Position numbers and translations under genes: made by a program. Below are positions 1 through 9,553 of a DNA stretch of 64,000 nucleotides, one piece after another. The stretch's first letter is position 1. Every line of letters starts with the position of its first letter. A model generated the notes under the pieces. The model ran no database searches and had not been told where the DNA came from. It saw only the letters and a list, made by a program, of their open reading frames with translations. This DNA is from Deltaproteobacteria bacterium HGW-Deltaproteobacteria-12 (lineage in GTDB: Bacteria > Desulfobacterota > Syntrophia > Syntrophales > Smithellaceae), in contig PHBK01000022.1 of the NCBI GenBank assembly GCA_002840565.1, positions 1 through 64,000 on the forward strand, in the 5' to 3' direction.

Positions 1-117
1 TTTACCAAATCCTCGAATTTCCGATACCGTCACACCGGGCAGTCCTTCAATTCCTTTAAGTTCCTCGACTACATCCCACAATTTGAGCGGTCTGATGATT
101 GCTTTTATCTCTTTCAT
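1..117 (-). CDS. PII-like nitrogen-regulator family protein (3' end outside window)
   Basis: Reading back from an ATG at 117 gives 39 residues beginning MKEIKAIIRPLKLWDV and containing GLPGVTVSE, the opening beta-alpha-beta of the P-II fold. The start is fixed by a TAAGGAGG Shine-Dalgarno at 123-130. The rest lies beyond the window, so the T-loop and ligand residues cannot be judged. It is the last gene seen in the metal-efflux operon, 48 bp after the RND pump stop. PII-like proteins of the NG group are known beside CzcA/CusA pumps and are thought to sense a metal or nucleotide for the pump; that role here is inference from position. Confidence 0.8.
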   Translation of the reverse strand, partial: MKEIKAIIRPLKLWDVVEELKGIEGLPGVTVSEIRGFGK

Positions 118-165
118 ATCATCCTCCTTATGGATGGGTGGCCTGTGGGCTATTTCCACAGCCAT

Positions 166-3100
166 TTACATTTCTTCTTCAACTTTTCTCTTTTCAAACC
201 AACTGTAAACTGAGGGAATGATTAACAACGTAAGCAGCGTGGAAGTAATCAATCCCCCCACAACAACGGTCGCCAGCGGTTTCTGAATTTCCGAACCGGT
301 TCCGGAAGCAATGAGCATCGGAATCAAACTGAATACAGCAATGGACGCAGTCATCAGGACAGGGCGCAGTCTGTCCGTGCTTCCCTGTTTAATGGCTTCC
401 TGCAACCCCAGACCTTCATCGCGTAATTGAGAAATGCGGGATACAAGGACAAGACCATTCAAAACGGCAACACCGAACAAGACGATAAAACCCACCGACG
501 CCGGAACCGATAAATATTGTCCGGAAATAAAGAGGGCAAAGACACCGCCAATTAAAGCAAAAGGCAGATTGGAAATAACCAGAAGCGACAAGCGGATCGA
601 TCGAAACGAGACATAAAGAAGAAGCAGAATCAAGCCGATGGCCACAGGCCCGATGATCATTAGCTTGTTCATCGCCCGCTGCTGATTTTCAAATTGTCCG
701 CCCCAGGTCAGATAATAGCCGGCAGGCAGTTTAACCTGCTCTTTTATCTTTTGTCTGGCTTCCGCCACAAAACTGCCGATGTCTCTGCCGCTGATATTCA
801 TTTCGATCCCGATTCTGCGAACGCCGTCCTGACGGCTGATCTGCACCGGACCTTCAATCATTTTTATTTCAGCCACCTGTTCGAGTGGAACATTCACGCC
901 GGATTTTGTGGTGACTAGTATATTTTTGATTGCTTCGAGAGAATTTCTCTTTTCTTCCGGCAGGCGAACGGTGATATCAAAGCTGCGGTTCTCTTCATAA
1001 AATTGAGAAGCCGCTTTTCCGGCCACCGCTATTTCAATGACATTCTGCACATCGCTGATATTGAGCCCATACCGTGCTATTCTTGCCCGGTCGATGTTCA
1101 CCGTCAGGTAAGGCTGCCCCGATACTTTTTCCGCGGCCAGGTCGGTTCCCCCCTTGATGGAAGAAAGGACCCTCGCGATTTCCTCCGATTTGCTCTTGAG
1201 CACGTCGATATCTTCGCCAAACAGTTTGACAATCAGTTGCGCACGCGTTCCGGCCACCAGCTCGTCAATGCGGCACTGGATCGGCTGGCTGAAGCCGAAG
1301 GTAATGCCCGGAATCGATTCCAGCGATTTGCGCATCTCATTGGTTATTTCTTCTTTGGAAACATCGCGCTTCCACTCACTCTTTGGTTTAAATATGCCGA
1401 CATAACCGGTTTTGTCCGTGCCCCGGGTATCGAGGGCAACCCCGGTTTGACCGGTGCGCGACACGACAATATCCAGTTCATCGAACTGCTTCAGCTTTTG
1501 AGCGGCATGCTGATTGACTTCCATCGACTTAGCCAGTGAAACACCGGGGAGCATGGCAATATCCATGTCAAACGATCCTTCATCCATAATCGGGATAAAT
1601 TCCGTTCCCAAGCGGGTCATCAAAAACATCGATATCACCAGGAGCACACCGGCAGCGATCAAGACGGCCTTTTTCTTCATCATGGCAAATTCCAAGGCAG
1701 GGAGATAAGCTTTCTTCGCATATCTCATGATGATGCTTTCCTTCTCCGGCTGCGATTTCAGAAATAGGATACACAGAACCGGAACAACGAATATCGAGAG
1801 AAGCAGGGATGCCAGAAGCGCAATAGCGACAGTGATAGCGAGCGGGCTGAACATTTTCCCTTCTATGCCTTCGAGCGATAAAATCGGGATGAAGGTCAGC
1901 GCAATGATCAGTTCACCGAAGATACTGGGCTTGCGGACTTCCATGACGGCTTTAAGCACGGTCAATACTTTGGGGTGCCTGTCTCCGACATCGCTTAAAT
2001 GTCGCTGAACATTTTCCACCTGAATAATGGTCGTGTCGATAATCATGCCGATGGAAATCGCCAGCCCCCCCAGAGACATCAAGTTAGCGCTGATCCCCAC
2101 AAGCTTCATCACAACAAAGGTTGCAAGCAATGACAGCGGGAGCGCAACCAAAACGACAAAACTGCCCCGGAAACTATTGAGCAGCAGATATAAGATGATT
2201 AAAACCAGGATGGCGCCTTCGACGAGCGCTTTGCTGACGGTGCCTACGCTTGCATTCACAATATCGCTTCGATCATAATACGGAACGATTTTAATACCGT
2301 CCGGCAGCATATTGTTCTCATTCATTTCCTTTACTTTTTCGGCCACCCGGCGCACGACATCCCGGCTGTTTTCACCCCGCAACATCATGACGATGCCGCC
2401 TACGGCCTCATCCTTGCCGTTTTTCATAGCCGCGCCCATTCGCACGGCTTCGCCGATTTTCACTTGCGCTACATCTTTGATATAGGTCGGCGTCCCGTGT
2501 TCGGACTTCAAAACAATGTTTTCTATATCGCTGATATTTTTGATCAGACCGACGCCGCGAACAATATACTGATCCGTGTTTCGCTCCAGAATATTACCAC
2601 CAACGTTTTGATTGTTGCTGCCGATGGCGGAATAAACCTCATCGACGGTGAGGGAATATTTCACCAGTTTCTCCGGCGATATGATGACCTGATACTGCTT
2701 GAAGTATCCGCCAAAAGAATTGATTTCATTCACGCCGGCAACGCTTTTCAACTGTGGCGTAATCACCCATTCCTGAATAGTTCTCAGATTGGCAAGGTAA
2801 GCTTTTTTCTGTTCACCATCGGCCGGCATTTTCCCTTCAAGGGTATATTGATAAATTTCCCCCATGGCCGTGCCGATGGGTCCCATGGCGACATTCACAC
2901 CTTTGGGTACTTTTTCCCGGGCTTCCGCCAATCGTTCAAAAACCAGTTGCCGCGCAAAATAAATATCCACATTGTCTTTGAAAACGATGGTGACGATGGA
3001 AAGGCCGAACTTGGTGACGGAACGCATTTGTTCAAGATCGGGCAAACCGCGCATGGCCATCTCAATCGGATAGGTGACGTTTCGCTCAATTTCGATGGCC

Positions 3101-3270
3101 GATAGTCCGTCGGCGTGGCTGACGACTTCGACTTGAATGTTGGTAACATCCGGAAAGGCATCAATCGGCAGTTTTAAATAAGAATACAAACCCGCCGCGA
3201 TGATTAAAAGGGAGAGAAAGATAACCATCCCTTTTTGCTTTAATGTGTAGGCAATAATTTTTTCCAGCAT
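166..3270 (-). CDS. Heavy-metal efflux RND pump, CzcA/CusA family
   Basis: This 1034-residue inner-membrane proton antiporter is full length for the HME-RND family. It shows the N-terminal membrane helix (about residues 11-29), the DAFPDVTN stretch that opens the porter domain, and two sets of helices near 340-500 and 870-1020. The conserved intramembrane Asp lies in GMIIDTTIIQVEN (about 410-425). That motif differs from the classic Zn/Co CzcA pattern and from the Cu/Ag pattern of the second pump at 33580, so the substrate is uncertain; a divalent cation is likely. Its ATG overlaps the adaptor stop by one base, so it is translated with the adaptor and TolC genes as a tripartite pump. Confidence 0.93.
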   Translation of the reverse strand: MLEKIIAYTLKQKGMVIFLSLLIIAAGLYSYLKLPIDAFPDVTNIQVEVVSHADGLSAIEIERNVTYPIEMAMRGLPDLEQMRSVTKFGLSIVTIVFKDNVDIYFARQLVFERLAEAREKVPKGVNVAMGPIGTAMGEIYQYTLEGKMPADGEQKKAYLANLRTIQEWVITPQLKSVAGVNEINSFGGYFKQYQVIISPEKLVKYSLTVDEVYSAIGSNNQNVGGNILERNTDQYIVRGVGLIKNISDIENIVLKSEHGTPTYIKDVAQVKIGEAVRMGAAMKNGKDEAVGGIVMMLRGENSRDVVRRVAEKVKEMNENNMLPDGIKIVPYYDRSDIVNASVGTVSKALVEGAILVLIILYLLLNSFRGSFVVLVALPLSLLATFVVMKLVGISANLMSLGGLAISIGMIIDTTIIQVENVQRHLSDVGDRHPKVLTVLKAVMEVRKPSIFGELIIALTFIPILSLEGIEGKMFSPLAITVAIALLASLLLSIFVVPVLCILFLKSQPEKESIIMRYAKKAYLPALEFAMMKKKAVLIAAGVLLVISMFLMTRLGTEFIPIMDEGSFDMDIAMLPGVSLAKSMEVNQHAAQKLKQFDELDIVVSRTGQTGVALDTRGTDKTGYVGIFKPKSEWKRDVSKEEITNEMRKSLESIPGITFGFSQPIQCRIDELVAGTRAQLIVKLFGEDIDVLKSKSEEIARVLSSIKGGTDLAAEKVSGQPYLTVNIDRARIARYGLNISDVQNVIEIAVAGKAASQFYEENRSFDITVRLPEEKRNSLEAIKNILVTTKSGVNVPLEQVAEIKMIEGPVQISRQDGVRRIGIEMNISGRDIGSFVAEARQKIKEQVKLPAGYYLTWGGQFENQQRAMNKLMIIGPVAIGLILLLLYVSFRSIRLSLLVISNLPFALIGGVFALFISGQYLSVPASVGFIVLFGVAVLNGLVLVSRISQLRDEGLGLQEAIKQGSTDRLRPVLMTASIAVFSLIPMLIASGTGSEIQKPLATVVVGGLITSTLLTLLIIPSVYSWFEKRKVEEEM

Positions 3271-4514
3271 CAGTGCGCATCCCCCTCAAGTTCACCTTTT
3301 TTGAGTTCCGATTTCAGGGTGAAGCCGCCTTTGACGGCGATTGCTTCGCCTTCCTTGAGCCCTGCCGTAATTTCCAGGTTTTTGCCCAGTGTCCTGCCGG
3401 TCTCAACATCCCTTCTTTTAAACTTGTCGGGGGCAATCTGGACGAAGACATAGCGCAAAGCGCCTTCAATCTGCACGGCTTCTTCCGGAACGGCAATCAA
3501 GCGCTCGGTTCCACCGCTTGTCGCCTCCGCAATAACGGTTGCAAACATGCCCGGCTTTAAAAGGCCGCTGGCATTATCGATGGTGACTCGCGCTTTTTCG
3601 GTTCGGGTTTTCTCATCGACAACATCGGAGATGTAAGATATTTTCCCGTCAAATGACTTCCCGGGAAACGCCGTGACCGACACTTTGACACGGGCGCCCA
3701 CTTTGAGGCGGGACATGTCTTTTTCATAGACATCGATGACCACCCAGAGCGTTGATAGATCGGCGACCATAAAGAGAATCTTTTCGGGATTCACAACTTC
3801 GCCCTGAGTTACTGCTTTTTCTATAACAACTCCGCTTACCGGCGATGCAATCGGGATCAACGGATGACTGCCGTTGCCTTGCGTTGCGGCAAACTGTGTG
3901 ACATCGATGCCGGCCAGACGGAAACGTTCACTGGCCAGGGATATATCCGCTTCCGTTTCTCCCAATTCCTGTCTGGCCTTCAGCACATCCTTTTCCGGGG
4001 ATATTTTCTTCGAAAACAGAGTCTCTTCCCGCTGGAGGTTTCGCCGCGCCAGCTCCACTTTCCCTTGCGCCTTGCGATAATCGCTCCAGATTTGGTCGAG
4101 CTCTATACTGTCGATGTAGGCAAGAACCTGCCCCGCTTTGACCCTGTCACCCTGGGAAGCAATGATCTTCGTAGCTTTTCCTGTAACCCGCGGGCTGATC
4201 TTGGCTGTTCGGTCCATGTTCATCTCGATGGCTGCCGTGGCGGTAAAGGGAACAGTCGCCGCCTGCATCGCCACCGCCTTGACTTCTATTCCGGAAGACT
4301 TCTGGATGTCCTGCGACAACGTGACCACACCATGTTCTTCTTTTTTTTCATTTTCATTGTGGCTGGATTCTTTTTGGTCCGCCGTCACTTCCTTTTTTCC
4401 GGCTTCCGGAGCTTCCTTTTTTCCGCATCCTGTGACCAGGACGGCAAGTCCCAAAATAAGGAAGATCGTAACGAACAATCCCTGTTTGATTATATTTCCA
4501 TTGTGTTTGATCAT
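3270..4514 (-). CDS. Periplasmic adaptor of RND metal efflux pump (CzcB-like)
   Basis: A 414-residue membrane-fusion protein joining the RND pump to the outer-membrane channel. Residues 12-30 form a hydrophobic signal ending in VTGCGKKE, a lipobox with the Cys at about residue 30, so it is probably a lipoprotein. A Glu/Lys-rich linker follows, then the barrel-sandwich/biotinyl-lipoyl halves (TAKISPRVTGKATKI near 105 and SPVSGVVIEKAVTQGEVV near 230) with an alpha-helical hairpin between, and the beta-barrel and membrane-proximal domains. The start overlaps the TolC gene stop by four bases and its own stop overlaps the pump start, the normal coupling in such operons. Confidence 0.92.
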   Translation of the reverse strand: MIKHNGNIIKQGLFVTIFLILGLAVLVTGCGKKEAPEAGKKEVTADQKESSHNENEKKEEHGVVTLSQDIQKSSGIEVKAVAMQAATVPFTATAAIEMNMDRTAKISPRVTGKATKIIASQGDRVKAGQVLAYIDSIELDQIWSDYRKAQGKVELARRNLQREETLFSKKISPEKDVLKARQELGETEADISLASERFRLAGIDVTQFAATQGNGSHPLIPIASPVSGVVIEKAVTQGEVVNPEKILFMVADLSTLWVVIDVYEKDMSRLKVGARVKVSVTAFPGKSFDGKISYISDVVDEKTRTEKARVTIDNASGLLKPGMFATVIAEATSGGTERLIAVPEEAVQIEGALRYVFVQIAPDKFKRRDVETGRTLGKNLEITAGLKEGEAIAVKGGFTLKSELKKGELEGDAH

Positions 4515-5740
4515 TTCAGTGCTCCCCCTGTGATTTTTTCTATGGCATTCAGTGCCATCTGTGTCTTTGTCTGTGCTTCGATGTAGGCAAACTGAGCCTC
4601 AATGGTATCTTTTTGCGCAAGGCGCACTTCGAAGAAGCCAACTTTGCCTTCTTTAAAAGCCAGATTGAGCAGCGTCAGATTTTCCGCTGCTTTGACAATG
4701 ATTTCTTTCTGGAAAAGGGTCATCTCTTCGATAGCGGTTGCCAGGTCGCTATATGCCTGCTCGACTTCGCGATTGATCGTTTTTTGCAGTCCGGACGACT
4801 TGATCTTTGCTCCTTCAGCCCTGGCGTAAGCTTCTTTCCGTTCCGCCTGTTTCCTGTCAAAGAGAGGCAAGGGAATGGATACGGCTAATCCCGCAACATT
4901 CCTCAACTCGTCACGGTCGTAAAATCCGGCGAGTGTTACATTCGGAATAACTTCTTTTTTAGCCAGTTTCAGTGCGGCCTTTGTTTTTTCCATCTCAAAT
5001 ACGGTTGCCTTTGCATCCGGTCGCCGGGAAAAAGCCAGTTCTTTGATGGTTTGTTTATCAGGCAACGCCGGCACATCTGATGGTAAAGCGCCTTGAAGTG
5101 ACAAATAAAGATCAGGTGAGCCTCCGATTAATTCTTGCAAGGCAAGAAGGGCTTCCCGGTGTTCCTTCTTACTCTGGAGAAAGTCTCGCTTGGCTTTGCT
5201 CAATTCCACTTCGGCGAGATTTACATCCAGGCCGGAAATGTCACCTGCCTGATATTTGATCTTTGTGTAGCCAAGCAGTTCTTCCTTCAGGTGAACGATC
5301 TCCAGTGCTAGCCCGCTTTTCTTCTTTAAGGCAATCACTTTGGTAAATGCATCTTTCACCTCCGAAATCAAAACCCGTTCTTTGTCCTTGATTCCGGCTT
5401 GCACGCGGGCAAGCTCATTTTCCGCCACGGCAATTCTTGAGCCTCTCTGACCGGCAACTTCGAATTCTTGGGAGAGTTTGAATCCATAGTTTGTGAAAGC
5501 ATCACCATCTTCCCCCGGAGGTCTTTCCTTTTTCGAGATATTACCTTCGACTGACGGATTACTGATTAACAGTAGCCTTGCTTTTTCCAGCTGGCCCCTG
5601 GCAGAACCGTCTTCAAGTCTCAGTATCTGGAGATCGGGATTGTGTTGAAGAGCTTGCTGCACTGCCTCTTCGACCGTCATCGAATAAGCTGGTGTAACAA
5701 GAAAAAACATTAATAATATAGTTATACTTAAACGTTGCAT
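4511..5740 (-). CDS. TolC-family outer-membrane efflux protein (CzcC-like)
   Basis: A 409-residue outer-membrane channel subunit. It has a signal peptide (MQRLSITILLMFFLVTPAYS), then two repeats typical of the outer-membrane efflux protein family: VEEAVQQALQHNPDLQILRLE near residues 23-43 and a second half beginning near 215-235 (FSRRPDAKAT). Long amphipathic helices follow, giving the trimeric alpha-barrel. GAGGTGAATTC precedes the ATG and supports this start. It is the first of the three pump genes and lies 95 bp after the Cys-rich small protein, probably in one transcript. Confidence 0.9.
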   Translation of the reverse strand: MQRLSITILLMFFLVTPAYSMTVEEAVQQALQHNPDLQILRLEDGSARGQLEKARLLLISNPSVEGNISKKERPPGEDGDAFTNYGFKLSQEFEVAGQRGSRIAVAENELARVQAGIKDKERVLISEVKDAFTKVIALKKKSGLALEIVHLKEELLGYTKIKYQAGDISGLDVNLAEVELSKAKRDFLQSKKEHREALLALQELIGGSPDLYLSLQGALPSDVPALPDKQTIKELAFSRRPDAKATVFEMEKTKAALKLAKKEVIPNVTLAGFYDRDELRNVAGLAVSIPLPLFDRKQAERKEAYARAEGAKIKSSGLQKTINREVEQAYSDLATAIEEMTLFQKEIIVKAAENLTLLNLAFKEGKVGFFEVRLAQKDTIEAQFAYIEAQTKTQMALNAIEKITGGALK

Positions 5741-5835
5741 GAATTCACCTCGTGCATAAATATTGATATTAGGTGCAGGTATTTCAGCGAAATTCTACTA
5801 GAAATCCGATTGAAATGGCGCTGCAAAGAAATGAC

Positions 5836-6213
5836 TTATGCGAGGAAATTCTGAGGCGGTTTATGAATAGAACAATGCAATTCGGAAAGGGGTTGTTCTA
5901 TGGTGATACAATCACTCTTAGCGACCAAAATATGCACCTGTGGAGAGTAAATTTCAGTGTCTAAAATAGAATTGGAACAGATCGAACATGAGAATTTATG
6001 GCCTTGCTTAGTGGAAGTGTTTGATTGGGAACAACCTTTCTTGGAATAGCTCACATCAACATGAGAGGTCTCGATATGAGAGATGGTCGTTACACCCCGG
6101 AAGGGAACATTACCTATACAGTCGGCACACAACATGCTGTCGAGCATAGGTGTAACAAGGTAAATAAGCAGAACGGCTAAAATTGTAAGACGTTTAAGTT
6201 TATTAAAATACAC
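5836..6213 (-). CDS. Small Cys-rich exported protein leading the metal-efflux operon
   Basis: A 125-residue protein with an N-terminal hydrophobic segment (residues 8-24) and seven later cysteines, including CADC at about 29-32 and CSIC at about 76-79, plus scattered His. No family was recognised. Short Cys-rich leader proteins often stand first in czc/cus operons. The paired Cys suggest metal or thiol chemistry in the periplasm, but the function is inferred only from context. A 6-bp inverted repeat at 6303-6319 lies about 90 bp upstream and could be the operator for the whole operon. Confidence 0.6.
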   Translation of the reverse strand: MYFNKLKRLTILAVLLIYLVTPMLDSMLCADCIGNVPFRGVTTISHIETSHVDVSYSKKGCSQSNTSTKQGHKFSCSICSNSILDTEIYSPQVHILVAKSDCITIEQPLSELHCSIHKPPQNFLA

Positions 6214-6943
6214 TAACTTTTTCCATCCTTATTATAATCTCAAATCCAAATTTCCAAGAGGAAAGATATCCGCATTATTATATACATTAACTTCATCCAA
6301 ACACTATTGGTTTAATAGTAATTGCGCAAATGGGTTTTGTCAAGAACTTCTATTTTATCGCTACCCTCTGGATAAAAGCATTTTAAGTCTCCATTTCAAA
6401 ATGAAGATAGTGGTTTTAATAAGAACTTCTTTTGTGAACGGAACTATAGGAAGCGCAGATTTGTATGTCAAGAAAAATTTGACCACCAAATGCAGCGTGC
6501 AGAATGAATGACCATGCTGAAGATTTTTTGATTGTTGAACAATCTGGGTGCCCAAATTTTCAAACTAAAAGAGACAATAGAACAGGAGATAATTAAGAAG
6601 GCCATCACTAATATAGAACCACTGTATAGGCAACAAAGAAATCTATCTTATAATAAAAGCAATACAGCCGATCGCGGTCCAGTGGGCCGCTCCGGTTCAG
6701 CTTTTTGTTGCACCTTTCAATTGGAAAGAAACACACTACCGGACATAACGATATTGCAACATTGTAGGTGACAGAGATAACCGACATAGTTCATATTTAC
6801 CTTAATCTTGCCTGCACAATACGGGTAGTAATCTGCTAGACAAGCACATCAACCAAGAATATTGACTCCAATAAAAAGCAGTGACATATACTGTTAATAT
6901 CATCCCTTTGCTGACCAGAAAGCGTGTAGGAATCGGATAAATC
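6214..6943. other. Gene-free stretch between efflux operon and conjugation module
   Basis: About 730 bp with no convincing gene; the short open frames here have no start signals or recognisable content. It holds the putative operator at 6303-6319 and one GC-rich hairpin at 6674-6690 (GCGGTCC-AGT-GGGCCGC) followed by CTTTTTG. The junction between efflux operon and mobile module lies in or near here, but no attachment site or transposon end was seen. Confidence 0.5.
6303..6319. promoter_or_regulatory. Inverted repeat upstream of metal-efflux operon
   Basis: ACTATT-N5-AATAGT is a perfect 6-bp inverted repeat about 90 bp upstream of the first gene of the efflux operon, in AT-rich DNA that also contains TATAAT on the minus strand. 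It could bind a metal-responsive regulator; none is encoded nearby. Confidence 0.35.
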
Positions 6944-7378
6944 TTACTTCTCTTTCACTGTAGCTATGGCACGCCATACTTTATAAGCATACCAATTACG
7001 CTTATTTTTACTACTTGCATTATAGCAGCCAACTGCTTCCCAAGTATAACCATATCTTTTCATACACTCGGCTAAAATCCATGCTCCTACATTAACACTA
7101 TAACAGGGATCTCCTAATCGTGACCATGCATCGGCACCCAGAACTTTATACCACCTGGAGTTGATTTGCATTATACCGTAATCATAAGATCCGTTTTTAT
7201 TCCAATTGACGGCACCTGGATCAAAATTAGACTCTACCTTGGCAATTGCATATAAAATATCCGCAGAAATATTATAACGACAGGCGGCTTCATCAAAGCA
7301 AAAACAAAAAGCGTCATATGAAAAATAAAATATTATAATAATCGGAATCAATAAATATTGGGCTACTATTTTAGCCAT
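6944..7378 (-). CDS. VirB1-like lytic transglycosylase (SLT domain)
   Basis: A 144-residue exported muramidase-type enzyme that opens peptidoglycan for a secretion or conjugation channel. It has a signal peptide over residues 1-27, then the SLT fold. The catalytic Glu lies in IAKVESNF (about residue 50), followed by YGIMQIN (about 83-89) and the C-terminal GCYNAS repeat motif. Size and motifs match the VirB1/IagB group rather than large housekeeping enzymes. It is 9 bp after the coupling-protein gene, so it is the last gene of the conjugation operon. No VirB2-VirB11 genes are in the window. Confidence 0.88.
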   Translation of the reverse strand: MAKIVAQYLLIPIIIIFYFSYDAFCFCFDEAACRYNISADILYAIAKVESNFDPGAVNWNKNGSYDYGIMQINSRWYKVLGADAWSRLGDPCYSVNVGAWILAECMKRYGYTWEAVGCYNASSKNKRNWYAYKVWRAIATVKEK

Positions 7379-7386
7379 ACTCGCCT

Positions 7387-9213
7387 CTAATTAATAAAAG
7401 ACATATCCAGCCGCCCGCTAGGTTTATCAGATTTCTTAATGCGTTCATCCGCACCAAAAACAACATCATCTGCCTTTTCCACCGTTTTTTTATAAATATC
7501 AACTTTCTTAATCAAATTTTCCAAAAGCATATCGTTTCTGATTTCTAAATATTGGTTTAAGACAGGATAGAAAACATAGGGAACTTTCACTTTACAGTAA
7601 TCGTAATTACTTAATTTTAATATCCCTTCCATATCCGGAAATTGTTGAAATACAGATGGCAATACTAAAGGCTTTGTTTTTGAACTTCGGGTAAAAGTAA
7701 GGCCATCTCTTACGTCCGAAGGACCCATGGACATGGATTCGCCGGATTCCAATACTTCGGTTTGTCCTATCGCATCGGAAAAATATTTTGCCGTTTCCGG
7801 CTCCGCAATAGACAATATTAATTTGGATGCACATCCGTTAACAATGGATTGCCGGCTTTCTTTTCCATAAACTTTTTCTATTTGTCCAATCTCCTGAGTT
7901 CCAATCCAAACTGATGCGCCCTTTGATCGTGCCCGTGTTAATAATTCTATGATGGAGCTCATATTATTGAGAGAGCCAAACTCATCGAGGAAAAAATATA
8001 TTCTGCGCTGATAATCATCCGGCATGGATAATACTTCGTGACTGGCCATTTCCAAGAGTAAGGTTAAAATAGGTTTTAAAACGTCTTTACTTTTGCTGTG
8101 ATTGACTAAAAACAAAGTGCCGGGCTTTGGATCATGCAGCCACTTTCTAATGGAAAAACCACCATCCTCCGTCGCCATTAATTCTAAAATAGCGGTATAT
8201 TGTAAAAGCATTGCCATGATGCCTTGTGTCTGCTTCGAAGATGAATCTAAAATCATTTCTCGGCCGGTTCTTCCTTCCGGAATTGTATTTAATATTTTGA
8301 CAATTTTACTTGCTCCCGATGACAATACGTCCCATATATTGGCATTGGAATATATTTTATTGCGGTAACAATAATACAATATTCCGCGAAATACTTCTCG
8401 GGAAGCATTAGCCCAAAAAGGATCTCTGCTTCCCCCCGACCCGGGGATCATGCCGTGACAAATAACTTGTTCAATATCCAGTTTTGATGTGCAATCGTTA
8501 AAGATAGTCCAGCGCGTTGATCTTTCATCAATGGGATTAAATATGATATCCCTTTCTTTATTGTAATTTGTCGGAATATAATCACCTTTGTTGTCGTAGA
8601 GAATAATCTTTGACCCGATCGTTTGTAAATGAGCAACAACTCTTTTAAGAGTTTGAGTTTTACCAGACCCCGTTCTTCCCACAATAAAAAAATGTTTCGT
8701 CTCATCGTCAACGGGAGTTTTAATATCAGCAATAGGTATTGATGTCTTTTTCTCATTCAATAGCTTCAATAATTTGTATAAAGAGATGAATTTAGCACCG
8801 TCAATATATTTATCCTCTTCCTGTTTCATGGATCTATTTCTAAAATAGTGAAGAGTGAATACGCTGATCGCAGTCAAAATGATGAAAAAGATGGTCAGAT
8901 AAAAAGGCAGAAGTTGAAATAACTCCTGCCAAAAAATATCCCATGCTGGCTGGAATACTGTCATTGTATTATTAATCAATCCCCACCACATGTTTTCCAG
9001 ACACCAACCGCTGATCCGCCAAAATCTGTCGTCAGGTATCTTGAAAAAATAAAAATTCCAATCTCCTAAATTGAAAATAATTAATAATGTAACGCCTGCG
9101 CTGAACAAGCCGGATACAAACAAAATCCACTTGAACATTTTCAAATTCATCTGGAGAAAACTAATCCAGGTTTCAAATCCCTTAAATGCTTGTATATGAT
9201 GTTTGTTATCCAT
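7387..9213 (-). CDS. Type IV coupling protein, TraD/TrwB/VirD4 family
   Basis: A 608-residue membrane-anchored hexameric ATPase that delivers the relaxase-DNA complex to the transfer channel. Two N-terminal transmembrane helices (about 30-50 and 95-118) precede the motor. Walker A is VGRTGSGKTQTLKR (about 178-191) and Walker B is IYFFLDEFGSL (about 378-388), with the TraD-type IGTQE motif after it. It lies 13 bp after the accessory gene and 8 bp before the transglycosylase gene. It fits with the MobF relaxase upstream as a complete processing set. Confidence 0.92.
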   Translation of the reverse strand: MDNKHHIQAFKGFETWISFLQMNLKMFKWILFVSGLFSAGVTLLIIFNLGDWNFYFFKIPDDRFWRISGWCLENMWWGLINNTMTVFQPAWDIFWQELFQLLPFYLTIFFIILTAISVFTLHYFRNRSMKQEEDKYIDGAKFISLYKLLKLLNEKKTSIPIADIKTPVDDETKHFFIVGRTGSGKTQTLKRVVAHLQTIGSKIILYDNKGDYIPTNYNKERDIIFNPIDERSTRWTIFNDCTSKLDIEQVICHGMIPGSGGSRDPFWANASREVFRGILYYCYRNKIYSNANIWDVLSSGASKIVKILNTIPEGRTGREMILDSSSKQTQGIMAMLLQYTAILELMATEDGGFSIRKWLHDPKPGTLFLVNHSKSKDVLKPILTLLLEMASHEVLSMPDDYQRRIYFFLDEFGSLNNMSSIIELLTRARSKGASVWIGTQEIGQIEKVYGKESRQSIVNGCASKLILSIAEPETAKYFSDAIGQTEVLESGESMSMGPSDVRDGLTFTRSSKTKPLVLPSVFQQFPDMEGILKLSNYDYCKVKVPYVFYPVLNQYLEIRNDMLLENLIKKVDIYKKTVEKADDVVFGADERIKKSDKPSGRLDMSFIN

Positions 9214-9226
9214 AATTTGTTCAACG

Positions 9227-9553
9227 CTATATGGCGAGCTTGCCTGTTTTTTTATAATCGTCTAATATTCCCTTGGCTGTTTTAAATATCTCCACCCAGG
9301 CATCCACACCCTTTTCTTGACGAATATCTTCAGCCACAAGAGCACAATTCATGATGAGCAAATTCATTAAAGATTTAATATCGCCTTCCACTTTTTTTAA
9401 ATTGATAATCGTCTTTTCTTTTTCTTCCTGTTCATAGGCAAATATTATTTTTTGCCGAATTAATTCCGACAGTGAGCAATTTTTATCTGCCGCTTCCTTA
9501 TCCATTTTCGCCCTTAGCTCACCGATAATTTTAGCTCCAACAATCTCTCCCAC
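9227..9553 (-). CDS. Putative relaxosome accessory DNA-binding protein
   Basis: A 108-residue protein. Residues 1-30 (GEIVGAKIIGELRAKMD...CSLSELIRQ) look like a ribbon-helix-helix segment and the remainder is helical. It sits between the relaxase and the coupling-protein gene, where TrwA/TraM-type proteins that bind oriT are usually found. The family was not recognised by sequence, so the role is contextual. The 237-bp gap upstream is the best place for the origin of transfer it would bind. Confidence 0.55.
   Translation of the reverse strand: MGEIVGAKIIGELRAKMDKEAADKNCSLSELIRQKIIFAYEQEEKEKTIINLKKVEGDIKSLMNLLIMNCALVAEDIRQEKGVDAWVEIFKTAKGILDDYKKTGKLAI

Noticed and set aside
434..3105. Several plus-strand open frames across the RND pump gene
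   Set aside because: They lie opposite a full-length conserved pump gene, lack ribosome binding sites and have shadow-like composition.
6361..6771. Two overlapping short open frames between the efflux operon and the conjugation genes
   Set aside because: No Shine-Dalgarno, low-complexity or odd composition, and no recognisable domain.
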